Positions 8,077 to 16,129 of a DNA stretch of 64,000 bases are shown here, one piece after another. Position 1 is the first letter of the stretch; each line of letters starts with the position of its first letter. The notes under the pieces are model-generated. The model searched no databases. It was not told the DNA's origin and was given only the letters and a program-made list of their open reading frames with translations. The DNA lies in NCBI RefSeq assembly GCF_900113605.1, contig NZ_FOPY01000002.1, positions 62,001-126,000 of the forward strand, read 5' to 3'. The stretch comes from Modicisalibacter xianhensis (lineage in GTDB: Bacteria; Pseudomonadota; Gammaproteobacteria; Pseudomonadales; Halomonadaceae). The position numbers were made by a program, and so were the translations under genes.

Positions 8077-8976
8077 ATGACTTCGACGCTTCCACCCCTC
8101 GAGCGCGGCACCCTGCCATTACTGGACGCCGACGTACTGCGCATGTTCGTGGCAATTGCCGAAAGCGGCAGTTTCACCCAGGCCGCCAAGCAGGTATTCC
8201 GTACGCCCTCGGCGCTGAGCATGCAGGTCAAGCGTCTGGAAGAAACGCTCGGGCAGGCGCTGTTCGTGCGCGAGGCCCGGCGAGTCACGCTGACGCCGGA
8301 AGGCGAGGTACTGCTGAGTTATGGCCGCCGGCTACTTCGGCTCAACGAGGAGGCGGTGACGCATTTCCTGGCGCCCTCGCTGGATGGCACGGTGTGCTTC
8401 GGCACGTCAGATGATGTGGGGTCGCGTATCCTGCCGCATGTGCTTGCGCGCTTCGCCCGGTCGCATCCGGGCGTTCAGGTCAACGTGGTGGTCGGCCGCA
8501 GCGTGGAGATGCTCGAACGCCTGGATCGGGAGGAGCTCGACCTCATCCTGACAACCACCGGCAACGAAGGGCCGGCCAAGGAGCGTGGAGAGATCGTGCA
8601 TGCGGAACCGTTGGTGTGGGCAGGTCTGGAGGGCGGTGTCGCCGCACGGCGTTCACCGTTGCCGCTGGCCCTGGCAAGCCACGGGTGCCCTTGGCGCGGG
8701 ATGGCGCTTTCCGTGCTGGACCGCATGGGCCTGGCGTACCGCATCGCCTACACCAGCGAAAGCTGCAGCGGTCAGGAAGCCGCCCTGCAGGCAGACCTCG
8801 CCGTGGCGCCCCTGCCGCAGGGTATGATACGCCCGCCCCTGCGCCGATTGGACAACGAGACCGGCCTGCCCCCGCTCGACAACTCCCAGGTCGCGATGCT
8901 CTGCCGGCCCGGCGCCGGGGCGGCAACCGATACCTTGGCCGAGCACGTCAAGGCGGCGTTTCGGGAGCTGCGCTAG
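8077..8976 (+). CDS. LysR family transcription regulator
   Basis: This 299-residue protein has an N-terminal winged helix (LRMFVAIAESGSFTQAAKQV, then SALSMQVKRLEETLGQALF) and a LysR substrate-binding domain from about residue 90. The ATG at 8077 is preceded by GAAAGG; an in-frame TTG two codons upstream is less likely. It diverges from the DUF1127-MFS pair. An inverted repeat ACTTA-tctt-TAAGT at 8044-8057 in the shared promoter region could be its operator. The effector is unknown. Confidence 0.85.
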   Translation: MTSTLPPLERGTLPLLDADVLRMFVAIAESGSFTQAAKQVFRTPSALSMQVKRLEETLGQALFVREARRVTLTPEGEVLLSYGRRLLRLNEEAVTHFLAPSLDGTVCFGTSDDVGSRILPHVLARFARSHPGVQVNVVVGRSVEMLERLDREELDLILTTTGNEGPAKERGEIVHAEPLVWAGLEGGVAARRSPLPLALASHGCPWRGMALSVLDRMGLAYRIAYTSESCSGQEAALQADLAVAPLPQGMIRPPLRRLDNETGLPPLDNSQVAMLCRPGAGAATDTLAEHVKAAFRELR

Positions 8977-9605
8977 AACGTGCCCGTCGTACGCAGACGC
9001 TCGCTCAACTTGCCGAGCTGGTAGAGGTCGTGCATGTAGATATCGAACTTGGAAATGGCGAAGTTCATCAGCAAGAGCACGCCGATGATTACCATCAGGA
9101 TGAACTCGTCGTTGGCCCACTGCAGCGCTTCCATGGGCACTTCGTAGGCGATGGTGTAAACGCTCAAGCCGCCCAGGAACAGCACCAGCAGACAGTTCAC
9201 GATGATCACGGGTAGCAGCACGCCCCGGATATCATTGCCTGGTGGGCGGGTCGTCCACGAGGCCAGGTGGCGCACCTTGAGACCACCATCGCTCACCACG
9301 TGTCGCTTGCGGCGCAGTAGCGGCTCCGCGTAGGTTTTTTGTGTGCCTTCGCGAAAGGCGACCAGTGCAATGCGGTAATCGAAGCTGCGCCCGAAGATGC
9401 GATGTGCCGCCTGGACGAAGCCTGCCGATTCGCCGGTTTCCTCGTACGCCTTCGCCTCGCGCGAAAGCGCCTCCAATTCCTCGTTCTCGGTACGGGAACG
9501 CGTGTCCTCGTCGTCAAAGTTCAGGTTGTAGTGAATATCGTAAACCTGATAGAGCGCCAGCGTGACGCCGGCGTAAATCAACACGTAGATTAAAATGCTC
9601 AGCAT
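8973..9605 (-). CDS. Hypothetical membrane protein with cytoplasmic or periplasmic loop
   Basis: The protein has 210 residues from the ATG at 9605. A first helix (about 2-20, SILIYVLIYAGVTLALYQV) is followed by a charged region of about 100 residues. Two more helices come near residues 122-145 and 155-175, then a short tail (DIYMHDLYQLGKLSERL). I do not recognise a family. The gene end overlaps the LysR gene tail to tail by four bases. No strong ribosome site is visible, so the start could be the second ATG at 9674, though this would place a non-hydrophobic leader before the first helix. Confidence 0.6.
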   Translation of the reverse strand: MLSILIYVLIYAGVTLALYQVYDIHYNLNFDDEDTRSRTENEELEALSREAKAYEETGESAGFVQAAHRIFGRSFDYRIALVAFREGTQKTYAEPLLRRKRHVVSDGGLKVRHLASWTTRPPGNDIRGVLLPVIIVNCLLVLFLGGLSVYTIAYEVPMEALQWANDEFILMVIIGVLLLMNFAISKFDIYMHDLYQLGKLSERLRTTGTF

Positions 9606-9818
9606 GGCATGCACCCGTTCGAAACCTGCCTTGGCGCGATCCACCCGAGGGTCGATGGCGAATGTCGCCAGCATCCTACCTTGGGGTGCGGTGCATTGCA
9701 CCGCTTGGCCGCCCGATGCAGGGCTAATCTCGCGACTTGACCCGCAATCCCCCCGATAGTGTGATAGCCCATGCACCAACCGCTTCGGTATTCCCCCTGC
9801 GCCAGCTCAGAGGCTTCC

Positions 9819-10697
9819 ATGCAACGCTCCATGCGAAAGATCGTGCTCATCGATAACGGCTCCCTGCGGCCCCAGGCCACGCTCAACCTGCGTCGCCTTG
9901 CCCATGCCCTGAGCCTGGCCACCGGCGAGGCCGTCGAGGCCGCCTCCCTGTTGCACTCTTTCAAGATTCCTCCCGAGCAACTCGATGGTCGCAAGGCCGT
10001 GACATTGGGGCCGCTGGCCGAGCGGTATGCGGCAGAGGGCGTGACCGAGCTGCTTGTCCTGCCCTTCTTCTTCGGCCCCAGCCAGGCGCTGACCCGCTAC
10101 CTGCCCGAGCGTCTGGCAGAGGTGCAGGCCAGCTACCCGCAACTGAGCGTCAAGGTGGCCCTGCCTCTGGTCGAGACCCAGGCACCGGTGGATCTGCGCC
10201 TGGCGCGGTTGCTGGCAGACAACGTGCGCGAGCGGATAGCCGGCCTGACGCAGCCCAAGGTGGTGCTGGTCGATCATGGTAGCCCGATCCCCGAGGTCAC
10301 GGCCGTGCGCAACTATCTCGCCGGCCAGTTGAGTGTGCTGCTTGGCGATGAGGTCGGCTGCGTCACCTTTGCCTCCATGGAACGCCGTGACGGTGAGGCC
10401 TACCGCTTCAACGAGCCACTGCTGGAACACCTGCTGGCCTCGCCGGCACTGGCCCACAGCGACGTGATCCTGTCCATGCTGTTTCTTTCCCCGGGCCGCC
10501 ACGCCGGCGAAGGCGGCGACATCGCGGAAATCTGCGACCGGGCAGTGGCACAGTCGCCCGGACTGAACGTCGTCACGACGCGCCTGGTGGGGGAAAACGA
10601 CGCCATCGTGGACATTCTCGCTACCCGCCTGCAGCAACTTCTGACCGGACAGCCGCTGCTGACGGAAATGCCAGCGGCGCAGGGGGAGCGTACCTGA
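9819..10697 (+). CDS. CbiX/SirB-like sirohydrochlorin chelatase family protein
   Basis: The 292-residue protein contains two CbiX-type halves. The first opens with VLIDNGSLRP and includes LLVLPFFFGPSQALTRYLPERL; the second opens with VVLVDHGSPIPEV and has VILSMLFLSPGRHAGEGGDI. In the second half the DHGS and GRH histidines match metal-binding positions of CbiX/SirB chelatases; in the first the usual histidine is replaced by asparagine (DNGS). Metal insertion into a tetrapyrrole is therefore plausible, but no siroheme or cobalamin gene is adjacent. CAGAGG precedes the ATG at 9819. The stop overlaps the next start (TGATG), so the thioesterase is coupled. Confidence 0.75.
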   Translation: MQRSMRKIVLIDNGSLRPQATLNLRRLAHALSLATGEAVEAASLLHSFKIPPEQLDGRKAVTLGPLAERYAAEGVTELLVLPFFFGPSQALTRYLPERLAEVQASYPQLSVKVALPLVETQAPVDLRLARLLADNVRERIAGLTQPKVVLVDHGSPIPEVTAVRNYLAGQLSVLLGDEVGCVTFASMERRDGEAYRFNEPLLEHLLASPALAHSDVILSMLFLSPGRHAGEGGDIAEICDRAVAQSPGLNVVTTRLVGENDAIVDILATRLQQLLTGQPLLTEMPAAQGERT

Positions 10698-11164
10698 TGG
10701 CCCTGCTCATTACCCGTGTCGCCCCGGAATGGGTCGATTACAACGGCCACATGAACGATGCCGAGTACGCCCGGGTCTTCTCGCTGAGCGTGGAAGCGCT
10801 GATGGCGCGTATCGGACTCGACGAGGCCGGACGCGAGAAGGAGCGGTATACGCTGTATACCCTGGAGACTCACCTGTGCTATCGGCGCGAAGTCCACGAG
10901 GACCAGACTCTCGAGGTCGAGGTGACGCTGCTGGATCGCGACGCCAAGCGCCTGCACGTCTTCTTCGAGATGCGCGATAACCAGGGCAACCTACTGGCAA
11001 CCAGCGAGCAGATGCTGATGGGGATGGCCACAGCTGCCGACGGGGCCCGACCGGCGCCCTTTCCCGAGTCGGTGGACCGAGCCATCTCTGAGCTACCGGT
11101 AGCCCCTATGGATGCCTGGCCGGAACTCGCCGGCCGGCGTATAGGGCTTCCGCCCAAGCGCTGA
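10697..11164 (+). CDS. Hotdog-fold acyl-CoA thioesterase
   Basis: This 155-residue single hotdog domain has the motif VAPEWVDYNGHMNDAEYARVF, in which the DYNGHMN segment marks 4-hydroxybenzoyl-CoA thioesterase-like enzymes and the conserved acidic residue would activate water. Sequence features resemble the thioesterases linked to carnitine degradation (betainyl-CoA thioesterase), but no carnitine gene is nearby, so the substrate is open. It is translationally coupled to the upstream CbiX-like gene. Confidence 0.8.
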   Translation: MALLITRVAPEWVDYNGHMNDAEYARVFSLSVEALMARIGLDEAGREKERYTLYTLETHLCYRREVHEDQTLEVEVTLLDRDAKRLHVFFEMRDNQGNLLATSEQMLMGMATAADGARPAPFPESVDRAISELPVAPMDAWPELAGRRIGLPPKR

Positions 11165-11194
11165 TGCTGCTGGCCATACACGGGGACGCGATAC

Positions 11195-11554
11195 CTAGCC
11201 GCCACCTTCCAGGGCGCGTCGTAGCTCGTCGCGCCAGGCATCTGCATGACGTGACGGGGCGGCGGGAAAACGCCCAAGTGCTACCGCCAGTTCGAAGAAG
11301 CCCTGCGCCGGCAGCCCCTCGCCTCGTCGACTGACAACCAGCGCGGCGATGAATGGCTCGCCCCGCTGGGCATCTTCGCGCATCAGAGTTTCCAGTGCCT
11401 GGGTCACACGCTGAATAGTGCGCGGCGGACGCAGCCCCAGCGCCTCGGCGAGCTGCCGGTAGGTCATCGGCAACGCCTCACGAGGAGTGGTCTCGAGGAT
11501 CTGACGCACCTGGTCGGGCAGCGACACAATATCGGTCATGGTTTGCTCAGGCAT
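11195..11554 (-). CDS. Hypothetical protein with winged-helix-like N-terminal half
   Basis: The 119-residue protein has an N-terminal helical region (LPDQVRQILETTPREALPMTYRQLAEALGL) that looks like a small helix-turn-helix fold. A more variable C-terminal half contains RGEGLPAQGFFELAVALGRF. I do not recognise a named family. The start at 11554 overlaps the end of the YciI gene by eight bases; a second ATG at 11539 is possible. It is probably co-transcribed with the YciI gene. Confidence 0.6.
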   Translation of the reverse strand: MPEQTMTDIVSLPDQVRQILETTPREALPMTYRQLAEALGLRPPRTIQRVTQALETLMREDAQRGEPFIAALVVSRRGEGLPAQGFFELAVALGRFPAAPSRHADAWRDELRRALEGGG

Positions 11555-11843
11555 TCGGATCGAAGAGCGCCACTTCGCGAATGTCGACCCGCTCCCATAC
11601 GCGCCCGGTCATGTAGGGTTCGGTCTCGAGCCATGCCTCCAGGTCCTGCCGGTCGGCAAAACGAAAATGGGCGTTGGAGCCGATCATCCTGCCCTTGCTG
11701 TCGAGAATCGCCCCGCCACTGAGAAATTTCCCCTGCCTGGCGAGGTCACGAACGCCGTCCAGATGCGCCTCGCGGTTGGCCAGGCGCCGATCCAGGGCCG
11801 CGTTGTCGGTGTAGTCATAAGCCATCACGGCGTATTGCTTCAT
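11547..11843 (-). CDS. YciI family protein
   Basis: This 98-residue YCII-domain protein has a dimeric ferredoxin-like fold: QYAVMAYDYTDNAALDRRL, then REAHLDGVRDLARQGKFLSGG and the C-terminal strand VWERVDIREVALF. The His-Asp pair seen in the family is present (AHLD, positions about 29-32). Biochemical function is unproven, although YciI-type proteins are often stress-related. An AAAGGAG site sits seven bases before the ATG at 11843. Confidence 0.8.
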   Translation of the reverse strand: MKQYAVMAYDYTDNAALDRRLANREAHLDGVRDLARQGKFLSGGAILDSKGRMIGSNAHFRFADRQDLEAWLETEPYMTGRVWERVDIREVALFDPNA

Positions 11844-12059
11844 GTTCCGCTCCTTTCGTTCACCGTTCGCTGTCAACGCACCGCATCATGCGCCAGGCCG
11901 CCGTGCGAGACAAACCGACATAGGCGGCACACCAAGTGGGCTGCATTGAACGTTGCAATGCCCTCATGGCGCCTCGCCAGACTTGGCCCGGATCCCTGAG
12001 CGGTACTATGTTGGGAACTGTGGTAACACTCAATAAGCAACGACCCCAAGGAGGGAGTC

Positions 12060-12635
12060 ATGACCGTTGACAATGCAAATGGCACCGGCACGGACGTCGT
12101 CGATATCCTGACCGCCGACCACCGGGAGATGACGGAACTGCTCGCCCAGGCCGAGCATACCCCGGACGCCGATCAGCGCCGGGATCTGGTCGAAACGGTA
12201 ATCGCCGAGGTGATGCGTCATTCCGTTGCCGAGGAGATGTACGTCTACCCGGTGATGGAAAAGCACCTGCCCAACGGCAAGGAAGAAGCCGATCATGACA
12301 GGCAGGAGCACGACGAGATCGTGCAGGTCATGAAGAAGCTGGAAGACGCTGATGCGACCGATCCGCAGTACATGGCGCTGGTGCAGGAACTGGACAAGCA
12401 ACTTCGCCACCACGCGGACGACGAGGAATCCGATCAGTTCCCCTCGCTGCGCAAGCATCTGACCCAGGACCAACTGATCGACATGGGCAACAAGGTGCAG
12501 AAGGCCAAGCAACTGGCACCGACCCGCCCTCACCCCAGCGCACCGCACTCCGAACTGTTCCACAAGAGCGTCGGCCCCGGTGTCGGCATGATCGACAGGC
12601 TCCGCGACAAGCTCACCGGACGCCAGACCGGTTAA
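12060..12635 (+). CDS. Hemerythrin HHE-domain protein
   Basis: The 191-residue protein has one HHE cation-binding four-helix bundle with ligand-like residues in ILTADHREM, VMRHSVAEEMYVYPVM, DRQEHDEIV and LRHHADDEESDQFP. This corresponds to two H-HxxxE pairs that would hold a di-iron centre. The C-terminal 45 residues are basic and proline-rich, without a domain. Family members bind oxygen or nitric oxide or act in stress protection; nothing more can be said here. An AAGGAGG site precedes the ATG. Confidence 0.85.
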   Translation: MTVDNANGTGTDVVDILTADHREMTELLAQAEHTPDADQRRDLVETVIAEVMRHSVAEEMYVYPVMEKHLPNGKEEADHDRQEHDEIVQVMKKLEDADATDPQYMALVQELDKQLRHHADDEESDQFPSLRKHLTQDQLIDMGNKVQKAKQLAPTRPHPSAPHSELFHKSVGPGVGMIDRLRDKLTGRQTG

Positions 12636-12660
12636 CATTACTCACTGCAAGCACTTCAAG

Positions 12661-12690
12661 CACTTCGCGGCCCACGCCGCGAAGTGTCCC
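12661..12690 (+). terminator. Hairpin terminator after the hemerythrin gene
   Basis: A perfect eleven-pair stem CACTTCGCGGC/GCCGCGAAGTG (12661-12671 and 12676-12686) has a four-base loop and is followed by a pyrimidine-rich tail (TCCCTTCC). The stem is strong but the T run is weak. Confidence 0.7.
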
Positions 12691-12727
12691 TTCCTTCGCT
12701 GTCTTCCTTTTCGTCATTCCCTTACTG

Positions 12728-12765
12728 CCTGACGCAGGCCATGCGTCAGGGTGTTGTTTGTGTTC
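12728..12765 (+). terminator. Second hairpin with T-rich tail upstream of flhD
   Basis: The stem CCTGACGCA/TGCGTCAGG (12728-12736 and 12742-12750) with a five-base loop is followed by GTGTTGTTTGTGTTC. It could be a back-up terminator for the hemerythrin gene, or part of a long flhDC leader if the flhDC promoter lies upstream of it. Confidence 0.55.
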
Positions 12766-12901
12766 ATTCTGGAGTCTTACACCCAGCCGGAACACCACGC
12801 TACCGACGAAATACTTTTTGATTAACGAATTCACCAAGTACACCAATGACATGACATCAGAGTCTGCTACTTTAAAGTTACGTCTTTAAGAGGGAACAAA
12901 T

Positions 12902-13222
12902 ATGCACAATGAAAGCCTTCTCGAAGATATCCAGGAGGTGAACCTGGCATACCTGCTCCTCGCCCAGCGCATGCTGAAGGAGGACCGGGAAACTGCCATG
13001 TTTCGCCTGAAGATCGACGAGCGCATGGCGGACCTGATGGCATCGCTTTCCATCAAGCAATTGAGCCAGATGGCACGCTCCAATCAGCTGCTGTGTCGGC
13101 TGGCGTATGTCGACCCCGACCAGCTAATGAAACTGTTCGAGAACCCACGTGAACTGGGCATGGCCCAGACCCATGCGGCCCTGCTCATGGCGGCAGACCG
13201 TTTCTCGAGTTCCGGCCACTGA
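12902..13222 (+). CDS. flhD: Flagellar master regulator FlhD
   Basis: This 106-residue protein is Flh[21 protein letters not shown] at the N-terminus, then [21 protein letters not shown] and LAKL-like C-terminal segments ([13 protein letters not shown]). FlhD forms a ring complex with FlhC that activates class 2 flagellar promoters. The ATG at 12902 follows GAGGGA. The leader from 12766 to 12901 holds the promoter; a TGACAT (12847-12852) and an AT-rich TTTAAA (12871-12876) are the nearest promoter-like elements, with imperfect spacing. flhC follows 32 bases downstream. Confidence 0.93.
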   Translation: MHNESLLEDIQEVNLAYLLLAQRMLKEDRETAMFRLKIDERMADLMASLSIKQLSQMARSNQLLCRLAYVDPDQLMKLFENPRELGMAQTHAALLMAADRFSSSGH

Positions 13223-13254
13223 GTGCCGACCCGGCGCGAGGGCGAGGGCGAGCG

Positions 13255-13809
13255 ATGAAAAGTCTGGTCAGCGAGATGATGCAGGTGCAATTGGCGATCG
13301 AGCTTATCGAGCTTGGCGCCCGCCTGCAGGTACTCGAGACGGAAACCGAGCTGAGCCGTGCCCGGCTGATCAAGCTGTACAAGGAAGTCCGTGGCGTATC
13401 CCCGCCTAAGGGTATGCTGCCCTTCTCGACCGACTGGTTCGTCACCTGGCTGCCGAACATCCATGCCTCGCTGTTCTACAACATCTACCGTAGCCTGTGC
13501 GACGATATTCACTGCGAGCGCCTTGCGGCCTTCGTCAAGGCCTACCGGCTCTATGTCGAGCATGTCATGCTGGAGGCAAACGAACCGGTGCTCGGGCTGA
13601 CGCGTGCCTGGACGCTGGTGCGCTTCTTCGAGAGCGGCATGCTACAGCTATCCCAGTGCAAGGAATGCCGTGGGCCGTTCGTCGCCCATGCCCATAGCCC
13701 CGTAAAGCATTTCGTCTGTGGCATCTGCCAGCCCCCGTCACGTGCCGGAAAGACGGTCAGGAGCCGCCAGAGCAAGTTCGATGACAATCGCAGGACAGGC
13801 ACTGCCTGA
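13255..13809 (+). CDS. flhC: Flagellar master regulator FlhC
   Basis: The 184-residue protein matches Flh[20 protein letters not shown]-like DNA-binding N-terminal half, then [23 protein letters not shown]. The C-terminal zinc site has two cysteine pairs, CKEC (about 137-140) and CGIC (about 157-160). It works as a hetero-oligomer with FlhD. The gap between flhD and flhC is 32 bases, with GGGCGAGCG before the start. Unlike enteric genomes, motAB and che genes do not follow. Confidence 0.93.
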   Translation: MKSLVSEMMQVQLAIELIELGARLQVLETETELSRARLIKLYKEVRGVSPPKGMLPFSTDWFVTWLPNIHASLFYNIYRSLCDDIHCERLAAFVKAYRLYVEHVMLEANEPVLGLTRAWTLVRFFESGMLQLSQCKECRGPFVAHAHSPVKHFVCGICQPPSRAGKTVRSRQSKFDDNRRTGTA

Positions 13810-13983
13810 TTCGCGTATCGGCTCCTTTGCCCCTTGGCTTGGCCTGTCGGCTGCCGACACGTGGCGTGATGGCCAGCAGCTAAGGCGAAGAGATTTCTTC
13901 AGTAATGACCTCAGGCTGATACAAACCATCCTGCCAATATCGATGGTGGACCTACCCTGGGATGCTGGCTTTGTTGCATGATG

Positions 13984-14004
13984 TCCCGATTGCCCAATCG
14001 GGAG
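13984..14004 (+). promoter_or_regulatory. Hairpin covering the ribosome site of the SleB-type gene
   Basis: The inverted repeat CCCGATT-gccc-AATCGGG (13985-14002) includes most of the GGGAG ribosome site (14000-14004) of the next gene. It could restrict translation. Only the pairing is seen; a regulatory effect is inferred. Confidence 0.35.
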
Positions 14005-14009
14005 TCATC

Positions 14010-14627
14010 ATGATGTTTATCCCCCGTGTGCGAAGCGCCATTTGTATCGTTGCCATGGTGTTGTCAGCCCCGGCCCTCGCTATCGAACCTGCCCAGCGAG
14101 CACAGGTTGCCGAAAAGAAAGCGGAAGTGCTGGAACAGGAAGCCTCGGCCGAAGGCAGCGGCCGCCCCCCCGAGCCCGACGAGTTGATCACGCGGCCCGG
14201 TGCCCAGGCAGTAGACCCTGTCGGTGAGGCGCCACTGGATGACGCCATCACTTGCCTGGCACGCTCGATTTACTGGGAAGCGAGGGGAGAAGGCGCGACG
14301 GATATGGAAGCGGTCGCTAACGTGGTGATGAACCGGCTGGGTCACGAGGGCTTTCCCGATACTGTCTGCGGGGTAGTCAAGCAGGGCTCGGAACAGGGCA
14401 ACTGCCAGTTTTCCTGGTGGTGCGACGGGCGCCCTGACGAGGCTCAGGAGGAAGAGGCTTATACGGTGGCCAAGGAAATCGCTCGCAAGGCGCTGAACCA
14501 GCAATTGAGGGATCACACAGAGGGTGCACAGTTCTTTCACCACCGCAATGTGACGCCTCACTGGGCCTCGGAATTTACCCGAACATTCACGACCGATGAG
14601 ATGCTCTTCTATCGGCAGGCCCGCTGA
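14010..14627 (+). CDS. SleB-type cell wall hydrolase
   Basis: The 205-residue protein starts with a signal peptide (about residues 1-25). A charged linker follows, then a Hydrolase_2 (SleB) domain from about residue 80: CLARSIYWEARGEGATDMEAVANVVMNR, split over a helix pair. The catalytic-type glutamate lies in YWEARGE, and the domain ends with GAQFFHHRNVTPHW. SleB-type proteins cleave peptidoglycan, and gammaproteobacterial members are periplasmic. The start could equally be the adjacent ATG at 14013. The gene stands alone. Confidence 0.8.
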   Translation: MMFIPRVRSAICIVAMVLSAPALAIEPAQRAQVAEKKAEVLEQEASAEGSGRPPEPDELITRPGAQAVDPVGEAPLDDAITCLARSIYWEARGEGATDMEAVANVVMNRLGHEGFPDTVCGVVKQGSEQGNCQFSWWCDGRPDEAQEEEAYTVAKEIARKALNQQLRDHTEGAQFFHHRNVTPHWASEFTRTFTTDEMLFYRQAR

Positions 14628-14810
14628 CGACAGCGGGATTCATCGGGTTGAGACGTAGGCACGCGAGAAATACGAAGCCCGGATACATGCATTGTAGTGA
14701 TGCATCCGGGCCAAAAACGATTCTTGTTGGTGCAGAAATTATCTGGAAGAGGGCATGTCCCCTCGGCAAAAATACTTAAATCTTCTTAATGGCTTGTTTT
14801 TGAAGGTTTT
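14628..14810. other. Intergenic stretch upstream of a candidate small RNA
   Basis: No gene is visible. An imperfect inverted repeat (ATGCATTG/…GTGATGCAT around 14687-14703) follows the SleB-type gene. The last 40 bases are AT-rich and hold the -35 side of the promoter described for the candidate RNA. Confidence 0.5.
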
Positions 14811-14839
14811 TTGTTATTATGGCGCAATATTCGTATAGT
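14811..14839 (+). promoter_or_regulatory. Sigma-70-like promoter of the candidate small RNA
   Basis: TTGTTA (14811-14816) and TATAGT (14834-14839) are separated by 17 bases, close to the sigma-70 consensus. Transcription would start near 14846. Confidence 0.6.
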
Positions 14840-14845
14840 TATTGG

Positions 14846-14995
14846 CATGGTAGGTGCGGTAATGGCCGCTCCTGAGGTCCCATGGCAAAGATTGCGCCGG
14901 GACAAGCCACCCGTTTTCAACGTCGCCTTCAACATGGCGATAAACCGAGTGAGCTGGCGTGCTCCCCTGGTCCCCTTCGGGGGACTTTTTTATTC
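14846..14995 (+). ncRNA. Candidate small RNA, unknown family
   Basis: A good promoter and a strong intrinsic terminator bracket about 150 bases without a convincing reading frame. The terminator is the stem GTCCCC/GGGGAC with a TTCG loop and six T residues at 14971-14992. Inside, GGTCCCATGGC and GCCGGGAC segments could pair. I do not match it to a known RNA family. A short frame begins at ATG 14847 and runs through the terminator, which argues against it being a gene. Confidence 0.5.
14971..14995 (+). terminator. Intrinsic terminator of the candidate small RNA
   Basis: A perfect six-pair GC-rich stem with the very stable TTCG tetraloop is followed immediately by TTTTTT. It points along the plus strand, and no protein gene lies just upstream. 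Confidence 0.85.
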
Positions 14996-15190
14996 AAAGC
15001 CCGATGTTGTTCTTGTGACCTTTCGGTTCGGGCCGGCGAGCTGTAATGGCCCTAGTCTCCATCGCCTGCCCCCTCGAGACAACACCACCTTCGTTTAATA
15101 TCGGCTCACTCGAGCATGGCTTTCAGATGTTAGTCCTCTCTTCCTGATGCCCTGTCGTATCGTCTGCTACAGCCTACACTGACATGCGTT

Positions 15191-15263
15191 ACAACCGGGT
15201 CAGTCAAGGAAGTGGCTGTCCACGAACAGCAGTGGACTGGAACGTCGCATCGCACCCGGTTGT
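15191..15263 (+). promoter_or_regulatory. Structured region upstream of the YrhK gene
   Basis: ACAACCGGGT (15191-15200) and ACCCGGTTGT (15254-15263) are perfect inverted copies. Between them lies a second stem GTCCAC/GTGGAC with an 8-base loop. The nested arrangement is 70 bases before the YrhK gene, in a gene-free stretch (14996-15332). It may be a structured leader or a two-site operator. Confidence 0.4.
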
Positions 15264-15332
15264 CGTTTCCTCGTATGCCCTCATGCTTCATACCCATGAG
15301 CGTTAATGGAGGCAGACCAACAAGGAGGTGTC

Positions 15333-16037
15333 ATGCCGCATCAGATCACCAATCGTAGACGTAGCTACAGGAAGGCCCCGCAGCGTGAACGTTTTCTCTG
15401 GGAGGGATTGAATGCCTCGGCCTATGTCGCAGGTGCTGCGACCTTCGTTATTGGCAGTGTCTTCTTCCTGCCCTCGTTCGAATCGTACTCCAGCGCCGGC
15501 GCATGGCTGTTCATCCTGGGCTCATTGATCTATCTGGCAGTCACGGCCAATGACTTTCTCGAGACCGTCAATCATTACCGGCACTATTCATCGCACGGCA
15601 GGAAGACCGTGCTCGAATTCGTCACCTCGACGGGCTACGTCATCGGGTGCGGACTGTTTCTGGTAGGCAGTGCATTCTTTCTGCCCAGCCTGGGCCTGGA
15701 GCGCTGGGGAGCCTGGTGTTTCATTGTTGGCAGCGCCCTGTTCACCATAGGCGCGACCATCAACGTCACGCAGATCACCCAGGCCGGCTCGCTGGTTACC
15801 CTGCAACTGCTCAATGGCGTTGCCATTTCGTTCATCATCGGCTCCATCCTGTTCCTGGTGGCCTCGATCCCCTACCTCTGGTCGACCCATCATTCTTCGC
15901 TCGCCCATGCCTTGCATACCTACCTGGGCTCGCAGTTCATTTTCGCCAGCCTTCTGTTTCTCGCAGGGGGCGTGGCGAACTTCTACCGCGCCTATCGCAC
16001 CCATCGCTTCCATCAAACCCAGGTTAATGGCAAGTGA
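15333..16037 (+). CDS. YrhK-domain membrane protein
   Basis: This 234-residue protein has six hydrophobic segments arranged as repeated helix pairs, each with a G-S-xx-FFLPS-like turn (VIGSVFFLPSFES, LVGSAFFLPSLGL, IIGSILFLVASIP). This is the YrhK family pattern. The function is unknown; the protein sits in the inner membrane. The ATG at 15333 follows AAGGAGG by five bases. It converges on the DUF3618/YqjE pair. Confidence 0.75.
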   Translation: MPHQITNRRRSYRKAPQRERFLWEGLNASAYVAGAATFVIGSVFFLPSFESYSSAGAWLFILGSLIYLAVTANDFLETVNHYRHYSSHGRKTVLEFVTSTGYVIGCGLFLVGSAFFLPSLGLERWGAWCFIVGSALFTIGATINVTQITQAGSLVTLQLLNGVAISFIIGSILFLVASIPYLWSTHHSSLAHALHTYLGSQFIFASLLFLAGGVANFYRAYRTHRFHQTQVNGK

Positions 16038-16062
16038 TGATGCTTCGCTAAGCGCCAGGCAG

Positions 16063-16089
16063 AAAAAAGCCCCGGCCGAAGCCGGGGCT
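16063..16089 (-). terminator. Intrinsic terminator of the DUF3618 operon
   Basis: The nine-pair stem AGCCCCGGC/GCCGGGGCT (16068-16076 and 16081-16089) has a four-base loop. Read on the minus strand it is followed by a run of T (A residues 16063-16068 on plus). It may also act on the YrhK transcript. Confidence 0.85.
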
Positions 16090-16129
16090 GAACGCCATCA
16101 TTACTGCTACGGATGCTGATGGACACTGG

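Noticed and set aside
13718-13981. A frame and a GGCTTTGTTGCA sequence resembling an IS5-type end near 13967-13978
   Set aside because: Only about 12 bases match; there is no matching inverted repeat or transposase remnant, so an insertion-sequence scar cannot be supported.
14811-15098. A 95-codon frame starting with TTG across the candidate small RNA
   Set aside because: It runs through the terminator, has no ribosome site and shows no recognisable domain.
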